NCBI GenBank assembly: GCA_937897985.1
Contig: CALCBD010000049.1
Location: 1 to 16,499, forward strand
Length of the DNA stretch: 16,499 bases
Source: an uncultured Paludibacter sp.
Lineage (GTDB): Bacteria; Bacteroidota; Bacteroidia; Bacteroidales; Paludibacteraceae
Direction: 5' to 3'
Under the pieces are notes generated by a model, which had not been told where the DNA came from, ran no database searches, and worked only from the letters and a program-made list of their open reading frames with translations. Both the position numbers and the translations under genes were made by a program. Of the stretch, positions 1 to 7,735 are shown piece after piece; position 1 is the first letter of the stretch; the number at the start of each line of letters is the position of its first letter.

Positions 1-352
1 AGGACAATAAAGGGAAAGGAAACTCCGGTGAGTTGATGATCTTAATTTCAACAATACTATTATGGTCCCGAATCATTTCGTGTCATTAATAGTATTGTTG
101 ATTTAAATAACTGAATATTTTTCGCTTTCGAACTCATCAAGCAGATTTATTTTGAATACATTAAATTAACAACCTGAATGTTTCGTAATGCATTACCATT
201 AATTAAGTTCTATGATTTTTTTTAAAAAAAAAGAGGCACTCTAAATAATGATTTAATAGAATAAAAAATCGGATAGCTAATGCCGTAAAATTAAGTACGC
301 AATAAAAAAAACACTACCGGGTAAGTGTATATTGAAAAGATAAAATTAACGA
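1..352. other. Intergenic region, no supported gene
   Basis: No convincing gene or promoter is visible. Short frames run in from the left edge: frame 1 is open to a TGA at 34-36 and frame 3 to a TAA near 87-89. Either could be the tail of a gene lying outside the window, but nothing identifies it. The stretch contains a long inverted repeat, described separately, and is otherwise very AT-rich. No perfect TAnnTTTG promoter element is seen close to the start at 353. Confidence 0.5.
48..101. repeat. 15-bp perfect inverted repeat with 24-nt loop
   Basis: Bases 48-62 (TCAACAATACTATTA) are the exact reverse complement of 87-101. The arms are separated by 24 bases. No T-run follows immediately on either strand, so it is not a textbook intrinsic terminator. 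It might be a terminator of an upstream gene, a remnant of a mobile element end or a recombination site; the sequence does not decide. Confidence 0.6.
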
Positions 353-1687
353 ATGAAAACTATTAAAAGCACAATTCAAATTAGCATTTTATCGACATTG
401 ACATTTTTGAGTTTTAATATTTCCGGACAAGTTCCCGTAATCAAAACTCCACAACCGGCAAATATGCCGACTGTCCCTACATATACTAACCCTGCTAACA
501 ATTATCCGGCAACTCCAAACTATCCGACACCTAACCCAAATAACCCTTTGGACATGTACGAACAGGACAGACGGACAATTGAACGAAGAGACAAAGAAGT
601 AAACAGGATATTGCAGGAATTTAATCGTAGTTCACATGGAATTCAATACGACTTTCCTTCACAAGCTAATCAAACGCGAACTGAAAACTTTCGTAAATCA
701 GCAAAGTTACTTAACGATATGTTGAACGGAACTGTTCCAATGAATCTGAGAGATGCAGTTTTTTCAGTGGAGAATGCTTATTTTGAAGGAAAACTTGAAT
801 ACCCTAAATACACAAAAGCGATAAACTCATTAATTGCAACAGCAAAACTCAAGGCACAACAAGACGGATACAACTGGAATAATCCATTAACAAGAAATGT
901 TATGCTATTCCGCGTTATGTCGGACACACTAAAGATAAAACAACCAAGTAATGAAACAACGATAACTTCATATCCTTTACGTTACGACTTTGATGATTTT
1001 ATGGGTAAAAACGAGTGGTCAAAAATGTTTGTTTCCAAACTTCTTTCCACCAAAACAGGACAATGCCATTCCATGCCATTGTTATATCTTATCATGTGTG
1101 AAGCTACAAATACAGAAGCAAACATAGCCTATTCACCCATGCACACATACATAAAGTTCAAAGACACTAACAACGAATGGCACAATCTGGAACTAACCAA
1201 CGGACATATTGTTTCAGATGCTTATGTAATCGGATCTGGATTCATTTCTTCAGAAGCATTGAAAAACAGGATTTATATGCAACCACAAACAAAAAAACAA
1301 ATTTTACAGGAATGTTTGACTGATTTAGTTGCAGGTTATGTATTTAAATATGGATATGATGAGTTTGCAAAACAAAATATATCTAACATACTAAAGAATG
1401 AGCCGAATTATTTACAGGCTTTACTTATACAATCAAATTATGAAACTGCCCGTTTTGCTTATGTTGCAGAACAATTAGGAAGACCACCGCTCGACTCAAT
1501 AAAAGCACGTTACCCACGTGCTTATAAATTATATGAAGAGCGAAACAGAACATATCAACAAATCGATGATTTAGGTTATCGGGATATGCCACCCGATGCA
1601 TATCAGGACTGGCTGAAATCAATGGACAATGAATATCAAAAGCAACAACAGGAAAAACTAACAAGACAAATTCAAATAACGAAATAA
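353..1687 (+). CDS. Secreted transglutaminase-like protein, Pro/Asn-rich N-terminus
   Basis: 444 residues. A signal peptide covers about residues 1-25 (charged start, hydrophobic ISILSTLTFLSF, then ISGQ), followed by a Pro/Asn/Thr-rich linker at about 27-66. The core resembles the transglutaminase/cysteine-peptidase fold: Cys238 in TGQCHSMP at a helix start, His264 in PMHTYIKF and Glu280 in WHNLELTNG form the expected Cys-His-acid order. The C-terminal third (about 320-444) is helical and may be TPR-like. It is clearly paralogous to the protein at 3378-4457, sharing the DAVFSVENAYF-type segment, the YDFDD..G..-W-KMFVSKLL segment and the catalytic motifs. The next gene starts only 19 bases downstream, so the two are probably co-transcribed. 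The substrate is unknown; peptidase, cross-linking or amidase chemistry are all possible. Family-level call only. Confidence 0.7.
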   Translation: MKTIKSTIQISILSTLTFLSFNISGQVPVIKTPQPANMPTVPTYTNPANNYPATPNYPTPNPNNPLDMYEQDRRTIERRDKEVNRILQEFNRSSHGIQYDFPSQANQTRTENFRKSAKLLNDMLNGTVPMNLRDAVFSVENAYFEGKLEYPKYTKAINSLIATAKLKAQQDGYNWNNPLTRNVMLFRVMSDTLKIKQPSNETTITSYPLRYDFDDFMGKNEWSKMFVSKLLSTKTGQCHSMPLLYLIMCEATNTEANIAYSPMHTYIKFKDTNNEWHNLELTNGHIVSDAYVIGSGFISSEALKNRIYMQPQTKKQILQECLTDLVAGYVFKYGYDEFAKQNISNILKNEPNYLQALLIQSNYETARFAYVAEQLGRPPLDSIKARYPRAYKLYEERNRTYQQIDDLGYRDMPPDAYQDWLKSMDNEYQKQQQEKLTRQIQITK

Positions 1688-1706
1688 CATTTAAAATCAA
1701 ACAAAT

Positions 1707-2774
1707 ATGAAAAAAGCAATTTTACTCTTAGGTTGTGTGCTTATCAGCACAGGATTTTTGCCTGCTAAGCAGGATATATTCAAAAAGTATGGTCATAATA
1801 AAGAAATGCTCACACTTAGTAAAGGCAAGTATCAGGAAGTTTTCAAAAATGATGAAGTTGTTCAAGTAGGAACAGTTTTGCTGAACACCAAAACAAACAA
1901 AGTTGCAAAACTTTTACAGGAGGACACTACCAAAACTAACTACAATGCTGAATTATCTAGTAGATTTCTGACTGTTGACCCGTTCTGCGAGAAGCATCCG
2001 GAAATAAGTCCGTATGCGTATTGTAATAATAATCCAATTAATTTGGTAGACCCTAATGGAATGGATTGGTTTTATCATTCAGCAGATGGAAAGTCTGACC
2101 CAACATGGATATGGCATGATGGAAGTACTTATAATACTGGTGTCAAAGACAGTAATGGAAAGGATGTTATTTTACAAGGTACTGAAGCAGTAGTAGTTTT
2201 CAATGGTTCAAGACAAGAAAAACTTGGAACAAAAAATGGAAAATCCGGATATATTGATGGAGAAGGAGCTGTTACTGCAAGTGTAAAAGTTTATGGTCCC
2301 GATGGAGCAAATGATATTCATAATTATACAGGATATACAATGACATCTAATGCAACTAATTTTGGAGCAATAGACGAAGGCACTTACAACGGAAACTATG
2401 ATGCTGTTGGAAAAAGTGGAAAACTTACTTCTCATTGGGTCTTAAACCACCGAGGTGCAGTAAGAATGATGGATGGTAACATAAATCCAAACGCTCCTTC
2501 ACAAATAGATGCTAATGGCGAGGGATACAAAAGCCAAATTTTCATTCATTCTACTAGTATGTCAGGGTATGCTGGAATATATCCAACTACAGCTACATCA
2601 ACAGGCTGTTTGTTAATTGCTCCAAATGACTGGAGTAGTTTCGACAACACAATGTCTGGCGTTCAGAATTTCAAAGTTCAAGTTATAAGAACACAAACAG
2701 AAAGGGTTCCATTGCAAGGAGTGATAGGGCCAGTACAAAATGCTTTTATTTTACAAAGAACAGTTAAATATTGA
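1707..2774 (+). CDS. Short RHS-core protein with L,D-transpeptidase-like C-terminal domain (putative toxin)
   Basis: 355 residues. A signal peptide lies at 1-20. Residues 28-72 (YGHNKEMLTLS..., GTVLLNTKTNKV) match a leader I recall from short Bacteroidota RHS-associated proteins. Residues 84-120 are a typical RHS repeat-associated core end (LSSRFLTVDP...SPYAYCNNNPINLVDPNGMD), normally the junction to a variable toxin tip. There are no upstream YD/RHS repeats, so this is a stand-alone tip, not a full Rhs shell. The C-terminal domain (about 155-330) has a YkuD/Tlde1-like layout: GAIDEGTYNGNYD near 221-232, His281 in IFIHSTS and a nucleophile-like Cys301 in TSTGCLLI, echoing the His...S-x-G-Cys motif. 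That suggests an envelope-acting peptidoglycan transpeptidase or carboxypeptidase. The following SH3-like gene starts 5 bases after this stop, consistent with an immunity partner. RHS core: confident; enzymatic assignment: inferred from motifs. Confidence 0.7.
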   Translation: MKKAILLLGCVLISTGFLPAKQDIFKKYGHNKEMLTLSKGKYQEVFKNDEVVQVGTVLLNTKTNKVAKLLQEDTTKTNYNAELSSRFLTVDPFCEKHPEISPYAYCNNNPINLVDPNGMDWFYHSADGKSDPTWIWHDGSTYNTGVKDSNGKDVILQGTEAVVVFNGSRQEKLGTKNGKSGYIDGEGAVTASVKVYGPDGANDIHNYTGYTMTSNATNFGAIDEGTYNGNYDAVGKSGKLTSHWVLNHRGAVRMMDGNINPNAPSQIDANGEGYKSQIFIHSTSMSGYAGIYPTTATSTGCLLIAPNDWSSFDNTMSGVQNFKVQVIRTQTERVPLQGVIGPVQNAFILQRTVKY

Positions 2775-2779
2775 TTGCT

Positions 2780-3304
2780 ATGAAAAAGAAAATATTAATT
2801 AGCATTTTGCTTGTAATATCTTGTTCTTATTTATTTGCTCAAAGCAAAATTAAATGTGATGCTTGTGTTTTTTTAAACCCTGATTTTAAAGGAAAAAAGG
2901 CATTGTATGATAGACCAAATGGAATAATTATTAAATATTTAAAACATAATTTTAAAGAAGAATTTTATATTAATCTTGATATTTTGGATAAGAATGACAG
3001 TATGTTTTATGTAAGGGCTTATTGTCATTCAGATGGAACGACAATAAAAGGTTGGATAATTAAAGATAACATAATTGGAATATATTCTAGGGGGTATATC
3101 GGAAACCCATTAACACTATATTCTCAACCAAATTTAAAGTCAAAAAGTATATATAGATTTAATGATAATATCTCAAATATGTATATTGTTATTGATTGCA
3201 TTGGGCAATGGCTAAAAGTAAAAACCATATACAAAGGCAAACTCTATATTGGATGGATGTCGCCTGATATGCAATGTTGTAATGTTTATTCTACATGTAG
3301 TTAA
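2780..3304 (+). CDS. Secreted SH3-like protein, candidate immunity protein
   Basis: 174 residues from the ATG at 2780. An in-frame TTG at 2771 would add three residues (MIA) in front of MKKK; the ATG is preferred because it gives a clean signal peptide (KKKILISILLVISCSYLFAQ). The mature part looks like two bacterial SH3-like beta modules: one around residues 35-100 with LYDRPNG and IKGWIIKDN, and one around 105-165 with LTLYSQPNLKSKSIY, IGQWLKVKT and IGWMSPDMQCCN. Repeated 'L-Y--P' and 'GW(I/M)' motifs are typical of SH3_3-type folds that bind cell-wall peptides. The gene follows the RHS-tip gene with a 5-base gap, so they are surely co-transcribed. An exported SH3 protein beside a putative peptidoglycan-acting toxin is best read as its immunity or a wall-binding accessory factor. 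That role is an inference from position. GC content is lower here than in flanking genes. Confidence 0.65.
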   Translation: MKKKILISILLVISCSYLFAQSKIKCDACVFLNPDFKGKKALYDRPNGIIIKYLKHNFKEEFYINLDILDKNDSMFYVRAYCHSDGTTIKGWIIKDNIIGIYSRGYIGNPLTLYSQPNLKSKSIYRFNDNISNMYIVIDCIGQWLKVKTIYKGKLYIGWMSPDMQCCNVYSTCS

Positions 3305-3377
3305 TTCTACAAATAAACTCAACAATTTTGCAAACAAATTTTTTATATAACGATATTTTTAATGCAAACATAAATAA

Positions 3378-4457
3378 ATGAAATATATATTCCGCATATT
3401 TACATTCGTAACTATTTTTTCATATACAACAAAAGCACAAAGTTCTAAATCTATCTATCAAGTTGCTTATAACAAAATAGATAGCATGCTTATAGGGACA
3501 AATGCATTAAGTTTTAAGGAAGCTGTTTTCGTTACAGAAAATTCATTCTTAGATAATCAGTTAGACAATAAGCAAATCAATATAGAAATTGAAGCACTCA
3601 TAAAGTTATTATATTCAGTATCAAATAATGAACAACTTATATATTCCAAATCAGACAGGGATATAGTTCTTAAAAACGAAGCTATTTTTAGGATTATCGC
3701 AGATACAATTCCTATAAAAATAAATCATAGTCAGATAGTATTGCGTACTCCTTATATTTATGATTTTGATGATCCATTTGGTGAAAAAGACTGGACAAAA
3801 ATGTTTGTTTCAAAACTATTGAAAACAGGAAAAGGCAATTGTCATTCATTGCCATATCTTTATAAAATACTGGCAGAAGAGATGGGTATTCCGGCTTACT
3901 TGGCTTTTGCTCCAAATCATATTTATATAAAGTCATATTCAGAGAAAACGGGTTGGTATAACACCGAACTTACAAGCGGAACCTTCCCGATTGATGCATG
4001 GATTATGGCTTCGGGATATATAACTGTTGAAGCTATTCAAAACGGTTTGTATATGGACACGTTAAGTACAAAGCAATCCGTAGCTAATTGTTTGGTCGAT
4101 TTGGCACAAGGTTACCAGCATAAGTTTGGAAAAGATAATCCCGATTTTGTTGTGAAATGCTGTAATACATGCTTACAATATCACCCAACTAACGTTAACG
4201 CCATGCTTACCAAAGCCGAAGCACAAAAGTATTACATTCAGGCACAAATGAAAGCTAAAAACCTCAAAAAGCCACAAGATTTGTTTACAGATAACTCTAT
4301 CAAAGAAATGTATGAGGATATGGAGCAAACTTATGTCAGGCTTCACCAGTTAGGCTACAGGCGAATGCCCGAAGAAATGTACATGCAGTGGATATCTTTA
4401 CTAAAATCAGATCCAAAGAAATATAATAAACTGCCAATTAATATTATTAAGAAATAG
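3378..4457 (+). CDS. Secreted transglutaminase-like protein, second paralogue
   Basis: 359 residues. The signal peptide is at about 1-20 (IFRIFTFVTIFSYTTKAQ). It lacks the Pro/Asn-rich linker of its paralogue at 353-1687 but otherwise aligns along its length. The catalytic triad is Cys155 in GKGNCHSLPY, His181 in PNHIYIKS and Glu197 in WYNTELTSG. The preceding segment YDFDDPFGEKDWTKMFVSKLL matches the paralogue almost word for word. The C-terminal half (about 225-359) is helical, with Cys-rich VVKCCNTCLQ near 244-253, possibly one or two TPR-like repeats. It lies 73 bases downstream of the SH3-like gene, so it may belong to the same transcript; no TAnnTTTG element is visible in the gap. All three catalytic-type residues are kept, so it is probably an active enzyme, but the substrate is unknown. 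Confidence 0.7.
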   Translation: MKYIFRIFTFVTIFSYTTKAQSSKSIYQVAYNKIDSMLIGTNALSFKEAVFVTENSFLDNQLDNKQINIEIEALIKLLYSVSNNEQLIYSKSDRDIVLKNEAIFRIIADTIPIKINHSQIVLRTPYIYDFDDPFGEKDWTKMFVSKLLKTGKGNCHSLPYLYKILAEEMGIPAYLAFAPNHIYIKSYSEKTGWYNTELTSGTFPIDAWIMASGYITVEAIQNGLYMDTLSTKQSVANCLVDLAQGYQHKFGKDNPDFVVKCCNTCLQYHPTNVNAMLTKAEAQKYYIQAQMKAKNLKKPQDLFTDNSIKEMYEDMEQTYVRLHQLGYRRMPEEMYMQWISLLKSDPKKYNKLPINIIKK

Positions 4458-4575
4458 TCAACAGTTGTATCAAATTTAATACAACCAGTATCTGAAAAAA
4501 CATTATATTGGCATTTTAACACCTTAATCGAAAAAAAAGCCAACAAATACTATCAAATCATTATCTATAATTATT

Positions 4576-5366
4576 ATGAAAAAACAATTTTTGACTATAT
4601 TATTAGCTTTAGTATTATTGGGCTGTAATACTGAGATTAATACTAATATTGAGTCGTACAGTTTAAATTTTCTTCCCCGTAAATGCAACTATTTATTATG
4701 TGCAACGATGTTACGTAAAACAACTGTTTTTCAAAATGAAAACTATTATGAGTATCATTATAATGGAACTGATGTTACTTCTGCAAGTGTAGATGATTTT
4801 ACAATTGGTATTTTTACAGCAAATACAATTGACGGAAATCAGGATTTACTTGACACCCCAATCCCCTCACTCGAAAATGAAATAGCTATGAATTACAAAA
4901 AAGTTTACTCAGCACCGATAACACTTCAAAATACACCAAATTTTAATTTTAGTTTGATTTCAATAAATTATCGCATTACAGGAATTAAAAAACTAATTAT
5001 ATCGTCAGTAGATGTGCCATTGTTTAGTAAAGATGCAGGCACTTCGTTAAATGAATTTTTTGATATTGTAAATTTAGTAAAGATGCAGGCACTTCGTTAA
5101 ATGAATTTTTTGATATTGTAAAATATGATCCTGATTTTATTGCTTCATCCGCGACAAATAGGTTAATATATGGATACGGAGAAAAAAAGCCAGAGTCGAT
5201 TGAACAATGGTTAAGTTTATCTCCATTAGGACAACCGGCATTATATTTACACTTGAATACTATTCCTCTCAACTTACCACAAACAGTTCAATTTAAAGTA
5301 GATATGGAAACTAATGAAGGCATAAAATTTTCAAATATTATTAGCAAAGTTACTCTAAGAAATTAA
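4576..5366 (+). pseudogene. Lipoprotein gene frameshifted by a 50-bp tandem duplication
   Basis: The reading frame starts at 4576 with a lipoprotein signal peptide (MKKQFLTILLALVLLGC, lipobox LLGC, Cys17 as lipidation site). It runs normally to codon 165, then enters the second copy of a duplicated 50-bp unit. Because 50 is not a multiple of three, the frame shifts and stops at 5098-5100 after 9 aberrant residues (174 aa in total). Removing one copy restores a single 246-codon frame ending at TAA 5364-5366. The restored C-terminus reads sensibly (KYDPDFIASSATNRLIYGYGE, later LGQPALYLHLNTI and FSNIISKVTL). The break is therefore recent, or reversible, or an assembly error. I do not recognise the family; it looks like one of the small beta-rich Bacteroidota surface lipoproteins of unknown function. 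The gene converges on the DAHP synthase gene with a gap of only 39 bases. Confidence 0.85.
5023..5122 (+). repeat. Perfect 50-bp tandem duplication (two copies)
   Basis: 5023-5072 and 5073-5122 are identical over all 50 bases, beginning TTTAGTAAAGATGCAGGC. The match stops at both edges (5022 G against 5072 A, and 5073 T against 5123 A). Copies are directly adjacent and lie inside a coding sequence, where they cause a +2 shift. No insertion sequence or inverted ends are nearby, so replication slippage is the simplest origin. Confidence 0.95.
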
Positions 5367-5405
5367 ACTATTTAAGGCGATAATTAATACATTCTCAAAA
5401 TACAA

Positions 5406-6467
5406 TTACTGCTTCATTATTTCCTGCTGATGTCTTACTGATTCTTCGTGAATGGCAACCAGCACTGTTTTCATAAATTCGGCATCCATTCCCATTCTTT
5501 CGGCTTGTGCGATACGGTTTTGTAAGATTTCGTCGTATCGTTGCGATTGCAGAATCGGCATATTGTGTTCTTTTTTATATAAACCTATCTCGCGCGAAAC
5601 CCTCATACGTTTGGCTAATAATTCGAGTAAACTGCTGTCCAGATCGTCAATCTGACGGCGCAATGTGGCTAAGTTTTCGGTACTCTGGGTGGTATCGCGG
5701 ATAACAAGTGTATTCAGAATAAAATCAAGTACATCGGGTGTCACCTGCTGTGATGCATCGCTCCATGCTTTTTCTGGGTTGCAGTGTGATTCAACAATGA
5801 GACCATCGAAATTAAGGTCCATTGCCTGTTGACTAAGCGGTGCTATTAATTCCCTGCGTCCGCCGATGTGACTCGGGTCACATATTATAGGCAAAGTTGG
5901 CAATTGCCGGCGAAGTTCGATGGGGATGTGCCATTGGGGTAAATTACGATAAATCTTTTTGTCGTATGAACTGAAACCACGGTGAATGGCACCGATTTTA
6001 CGGATACCTGCATTATAAACACGTTCCACAGCTCCTATCCACAAATCCAGATCAGGATTTACAGGATTTTTTATTAATACGGGAATGTCCATGCCTTCGA
6101 GCGCATCGGCCACTTCCTGTACTGCAAACGGATTGGCAGAAGTACGTGCTCCTATCCACAAAATATCCACATCGTAAGCCAGAGCCTCACGAACATGAGC
6201 GGCTGTTGCAACCTCTACCGCAATGTACATTCCGAGTTCTTTTTTCACTCTTTTAAGCCACGGTAAAGCCATTACACCGTTTCCTTCAAAACCGCCCGGT
6301 TTGGTTCGTGGTTTCCATACACCGGCGCGAAAAATTTTTATTCCGCGGGCAGCAAGTTGTCTTGCCGTTTCCATTACCTGTTCTTCTGTTTCAGCGCTGC
6401 AGGGTCCCGCAATAATCAAAGGACGTTTTGCATCGACTCCCGGTAGTAATATTGATTCGAATTCCAT
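5406..6467 (-). CDS. aroF: Bifunctional DAHP synthase / chorismate mutase
   Basis: 353 residues. Residues 1-255 are a type I-beta (KDO8P-synthase-like) 3-deoxy-D-arabino-heptulosonate 7-phosphate synthase. Visible motifs are IIAGPCSAE (metal-ligand Cys23), KPRTKPGGFEGNG, IWIGARTSANPFAVQE, KNPVNPDLDLW, GAIHRGFSSYD and CDPSHIGGRR. Residues 265-353 are an AroQ-type chorismate mutase (LRRQIDDLDSSLLELLAKRM, SREIGLYKKE, HEESVRHQQ). The first domain condenses PEP with erythrose 4-phosphate to open the shikimate pathway; the second turns chorismate into prephenate. The fusion may channel or gate flux through feedback on the mutase domain. It is third in the pheA operon, 77 bases after the aminotransferase. 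Bacteroides relatives normally have tyrA next; here there is none, and no terminator hairpin follows the stop. The gene symbol for this fusion varies between annotations. Confidence 0.95.
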   Translation of the reverse strand: MEFESILLPGVDAKRPLIIAGPCSAETEEQVMETARQLAARGIKIFRAGVWKPRTKPGGFEGNGVMALPWLKRVKKELGMYIAVEVATAAHVREALAYDVDILWIGARTSANPFAVQEVADALEGMDIPVLIKNPVNPDLDLWIGAVERVYNAGIRKIGAIHRGFSSYDKKIYRNLPQWHIPIELRRQLPTLPIICDPSHIGGRRELIAPLSQQAMDLNFDGLIVESHCNPEKAWSDASQQVTPDVLDFILNTLVIRDTTQSTENLATLRRQIDDLDSSLLELLAKRMRVSREIGLYKKEHNMPILQSQRYDEILQNRIAQAERMGMDAEFMKTVLVAIHEESVRHQQEIMKQ

Positions 6468-6544
6468 ATATTTAATTTTGATTTGTCGTAAGTTATTTTA
6501 GTTAGATAATATTTATATGTTTGAGAAATTGACTCACTTTCGTG

Positions 6545-7711
6545 TTACTGCATCTTTTTTATTCTGTCCAACGCTTTTTGCAACATTTCGTCGTTGGCAC
6601 ACAGCGAAATACGAATATATCTTTTTCCTTTTTCTCCGAAAATAAAACCCGGTGTAATAAAAACCCAGGCATTATAGAGTACCTTATCAGCCAATTCGCC
6701 GCTATCCTTATAACTATCAGGTATTTTCCCCCACAAAAACATCCCCACCTGATGTTCATCATAAGTACATCCTAACTGAGTCATAATCTCACCGGCTTTA
6801 TTTCTCCGGTTTTGATATACTCTGATATTCATTTCATTGTGCCACTCTTCCGAATTGTTGAGTGCTGCAATTGCGGCCATTTGCATAGGTTTAAACTGAC
6901 CACTGTCGATATTACTTTTAACCTTTAAAATCCATTGAACAAAAGTTGCGTTAGAAGCAAGCATTCCCATACGCCACCCCGGCATATTGTGCGATTTGCT
7001 CATCGAATTCAACTCAATGGAAATTTCCTTAGCACCTTCGATCTGCAAAATACTAAGATGATTTTTATTGAGAATAAAACTGTAGGGATTGTCGTTACAG
7101 ATAACAATACCATGTTTTTTACCGAAAGCAACTAATTTTTCAAACAATTCAACAGTAGCCGGTGCACCGGTAGGCATATTCGGATAATTAACCCACATTA
7201 ATTTAACATTGCTCAGGTCAATTTGTTCGAGTGCTTCGAAATCGGGCTGCCAGTTGTTGTTTTCGTCCAAATCGTAGGTAATAACGTTAGCCTGTACCAG
7301 ATTGCTTACCGAAGAATAAGTAGGGTATCCCGGATCAGGCACTAAAACACCATCACCCGGATTCAGAAATGCCATGGAGATATGCAAAATACCTTCTTTT
7401 GAACCGATTAATGGTTGAATTTCGGTGTCAGGATTTAATTCAACCCTGAACCATTTCCGGTAAAAGTCAGCAAACGCTTTTCGAAGTCCGGGAATACCCA
7501 CATAAGGTTGGTAGCCGTGAACATCAGGTTTTGATGCAGATTCGGAAAGTGCTTTTATTGTTTCGGGTGATGGAGGCAGGTCAGGACTTCCAATTCCCAG
7601 ACTAATAATATCAAGGCCACGGGCATTCATCTCGGCCACTTCCTTCAGTTTGGTCGAAAAATAATATTCCGATACGGAATTTAATCGGTTGGCCGGTTTT
7701 ATTTGAATCAT
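6545..7711 (-). CDS. PLP-dependent class I/II aminotransferase, aromatic operon
   Basis: 388 residues, a full-length fold-type I aminotransferase. The PLP Schiff-base lysine is Lys239 in SMSKSHNMPGWRMG. Asn178 lies in NYPNMPTG, Asp207 in CNDNPYSF contacts the pyridine ring, and Arg247 follows the lysine. The N-terminal LGIGSPDLPPSPETI motif is typical of the family that includes LL-diaminopimelate aminotransferase and MalY/PatA-like enzymes. Its place between pheA and the DAHP synthase-mutase suggests it makes phenylalanine from phenylpyruvate and tyrosine from hydroxyphenylpyruvate, or transaminates prephenate. Sequence alone does not exclude an aspartate or diaminopimelate role. It starts 24 bases after the pheA stop, so the genes are co-transcribed and share the upstream attenuator. 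Confidence 0.88.
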   Translation of the reverse strand: MIQIKPANRLNSVSEYYFSTKLKEVAEMNARGLDIISLGIGSPDLPPSPETIKALSESASKPDVHGYQPYVGIPGLRKAFADFYRKWFRVELNPDTEIQPLIGSKEGILHISMAFLNPGDGVLVPDPGYPTYSSVSNLVQANVITYDLDENNNWQPDFEALEQIDLSNVKLMWVNYPNMPTGAPATVELFEKLVAFGKKHGIVICNDNPYSFILNKNHLSILQIEGAKEISIELNSMSKSHNMPGWRMGMLASNATFVQWILKVKSNIDSGQFKPMQMAAIAALNNSEEWHNEMNIRVYQNRRNKAGEIMTQLGCTYDEHQVGMFLWGKIPDSYKDSGELADKVLYNAWVFITPGFIFGEKGKRYIRISLCANDEMLQKALDRIKKMQ

Positions 7712-7735
7712 AATTTTATGTTCTGTTATAAATAT

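Noticed and set aside
1..36. Possible 3' end of a gene entering from the left edge (frame 1, ending in TGA)
   Set aside because: Only eleven codons are visible and they cannot be assigned to any family; other frames are equally open.
2771..2779. TTG start three codons upstream for the SH3-like protein
   Set aside because: It overlaps the preceding stop codon and places MIA before a normal MKKK signal peptide; the ATG at 2780 is the better start.
4464..4485. Small inverted repeat GTTGTAT / ATACAAC after the second transglutaminase-like gene
   Set aside because: The stem is only 7 bp, AT-rich and without a T-run, too weak to call a terminator.
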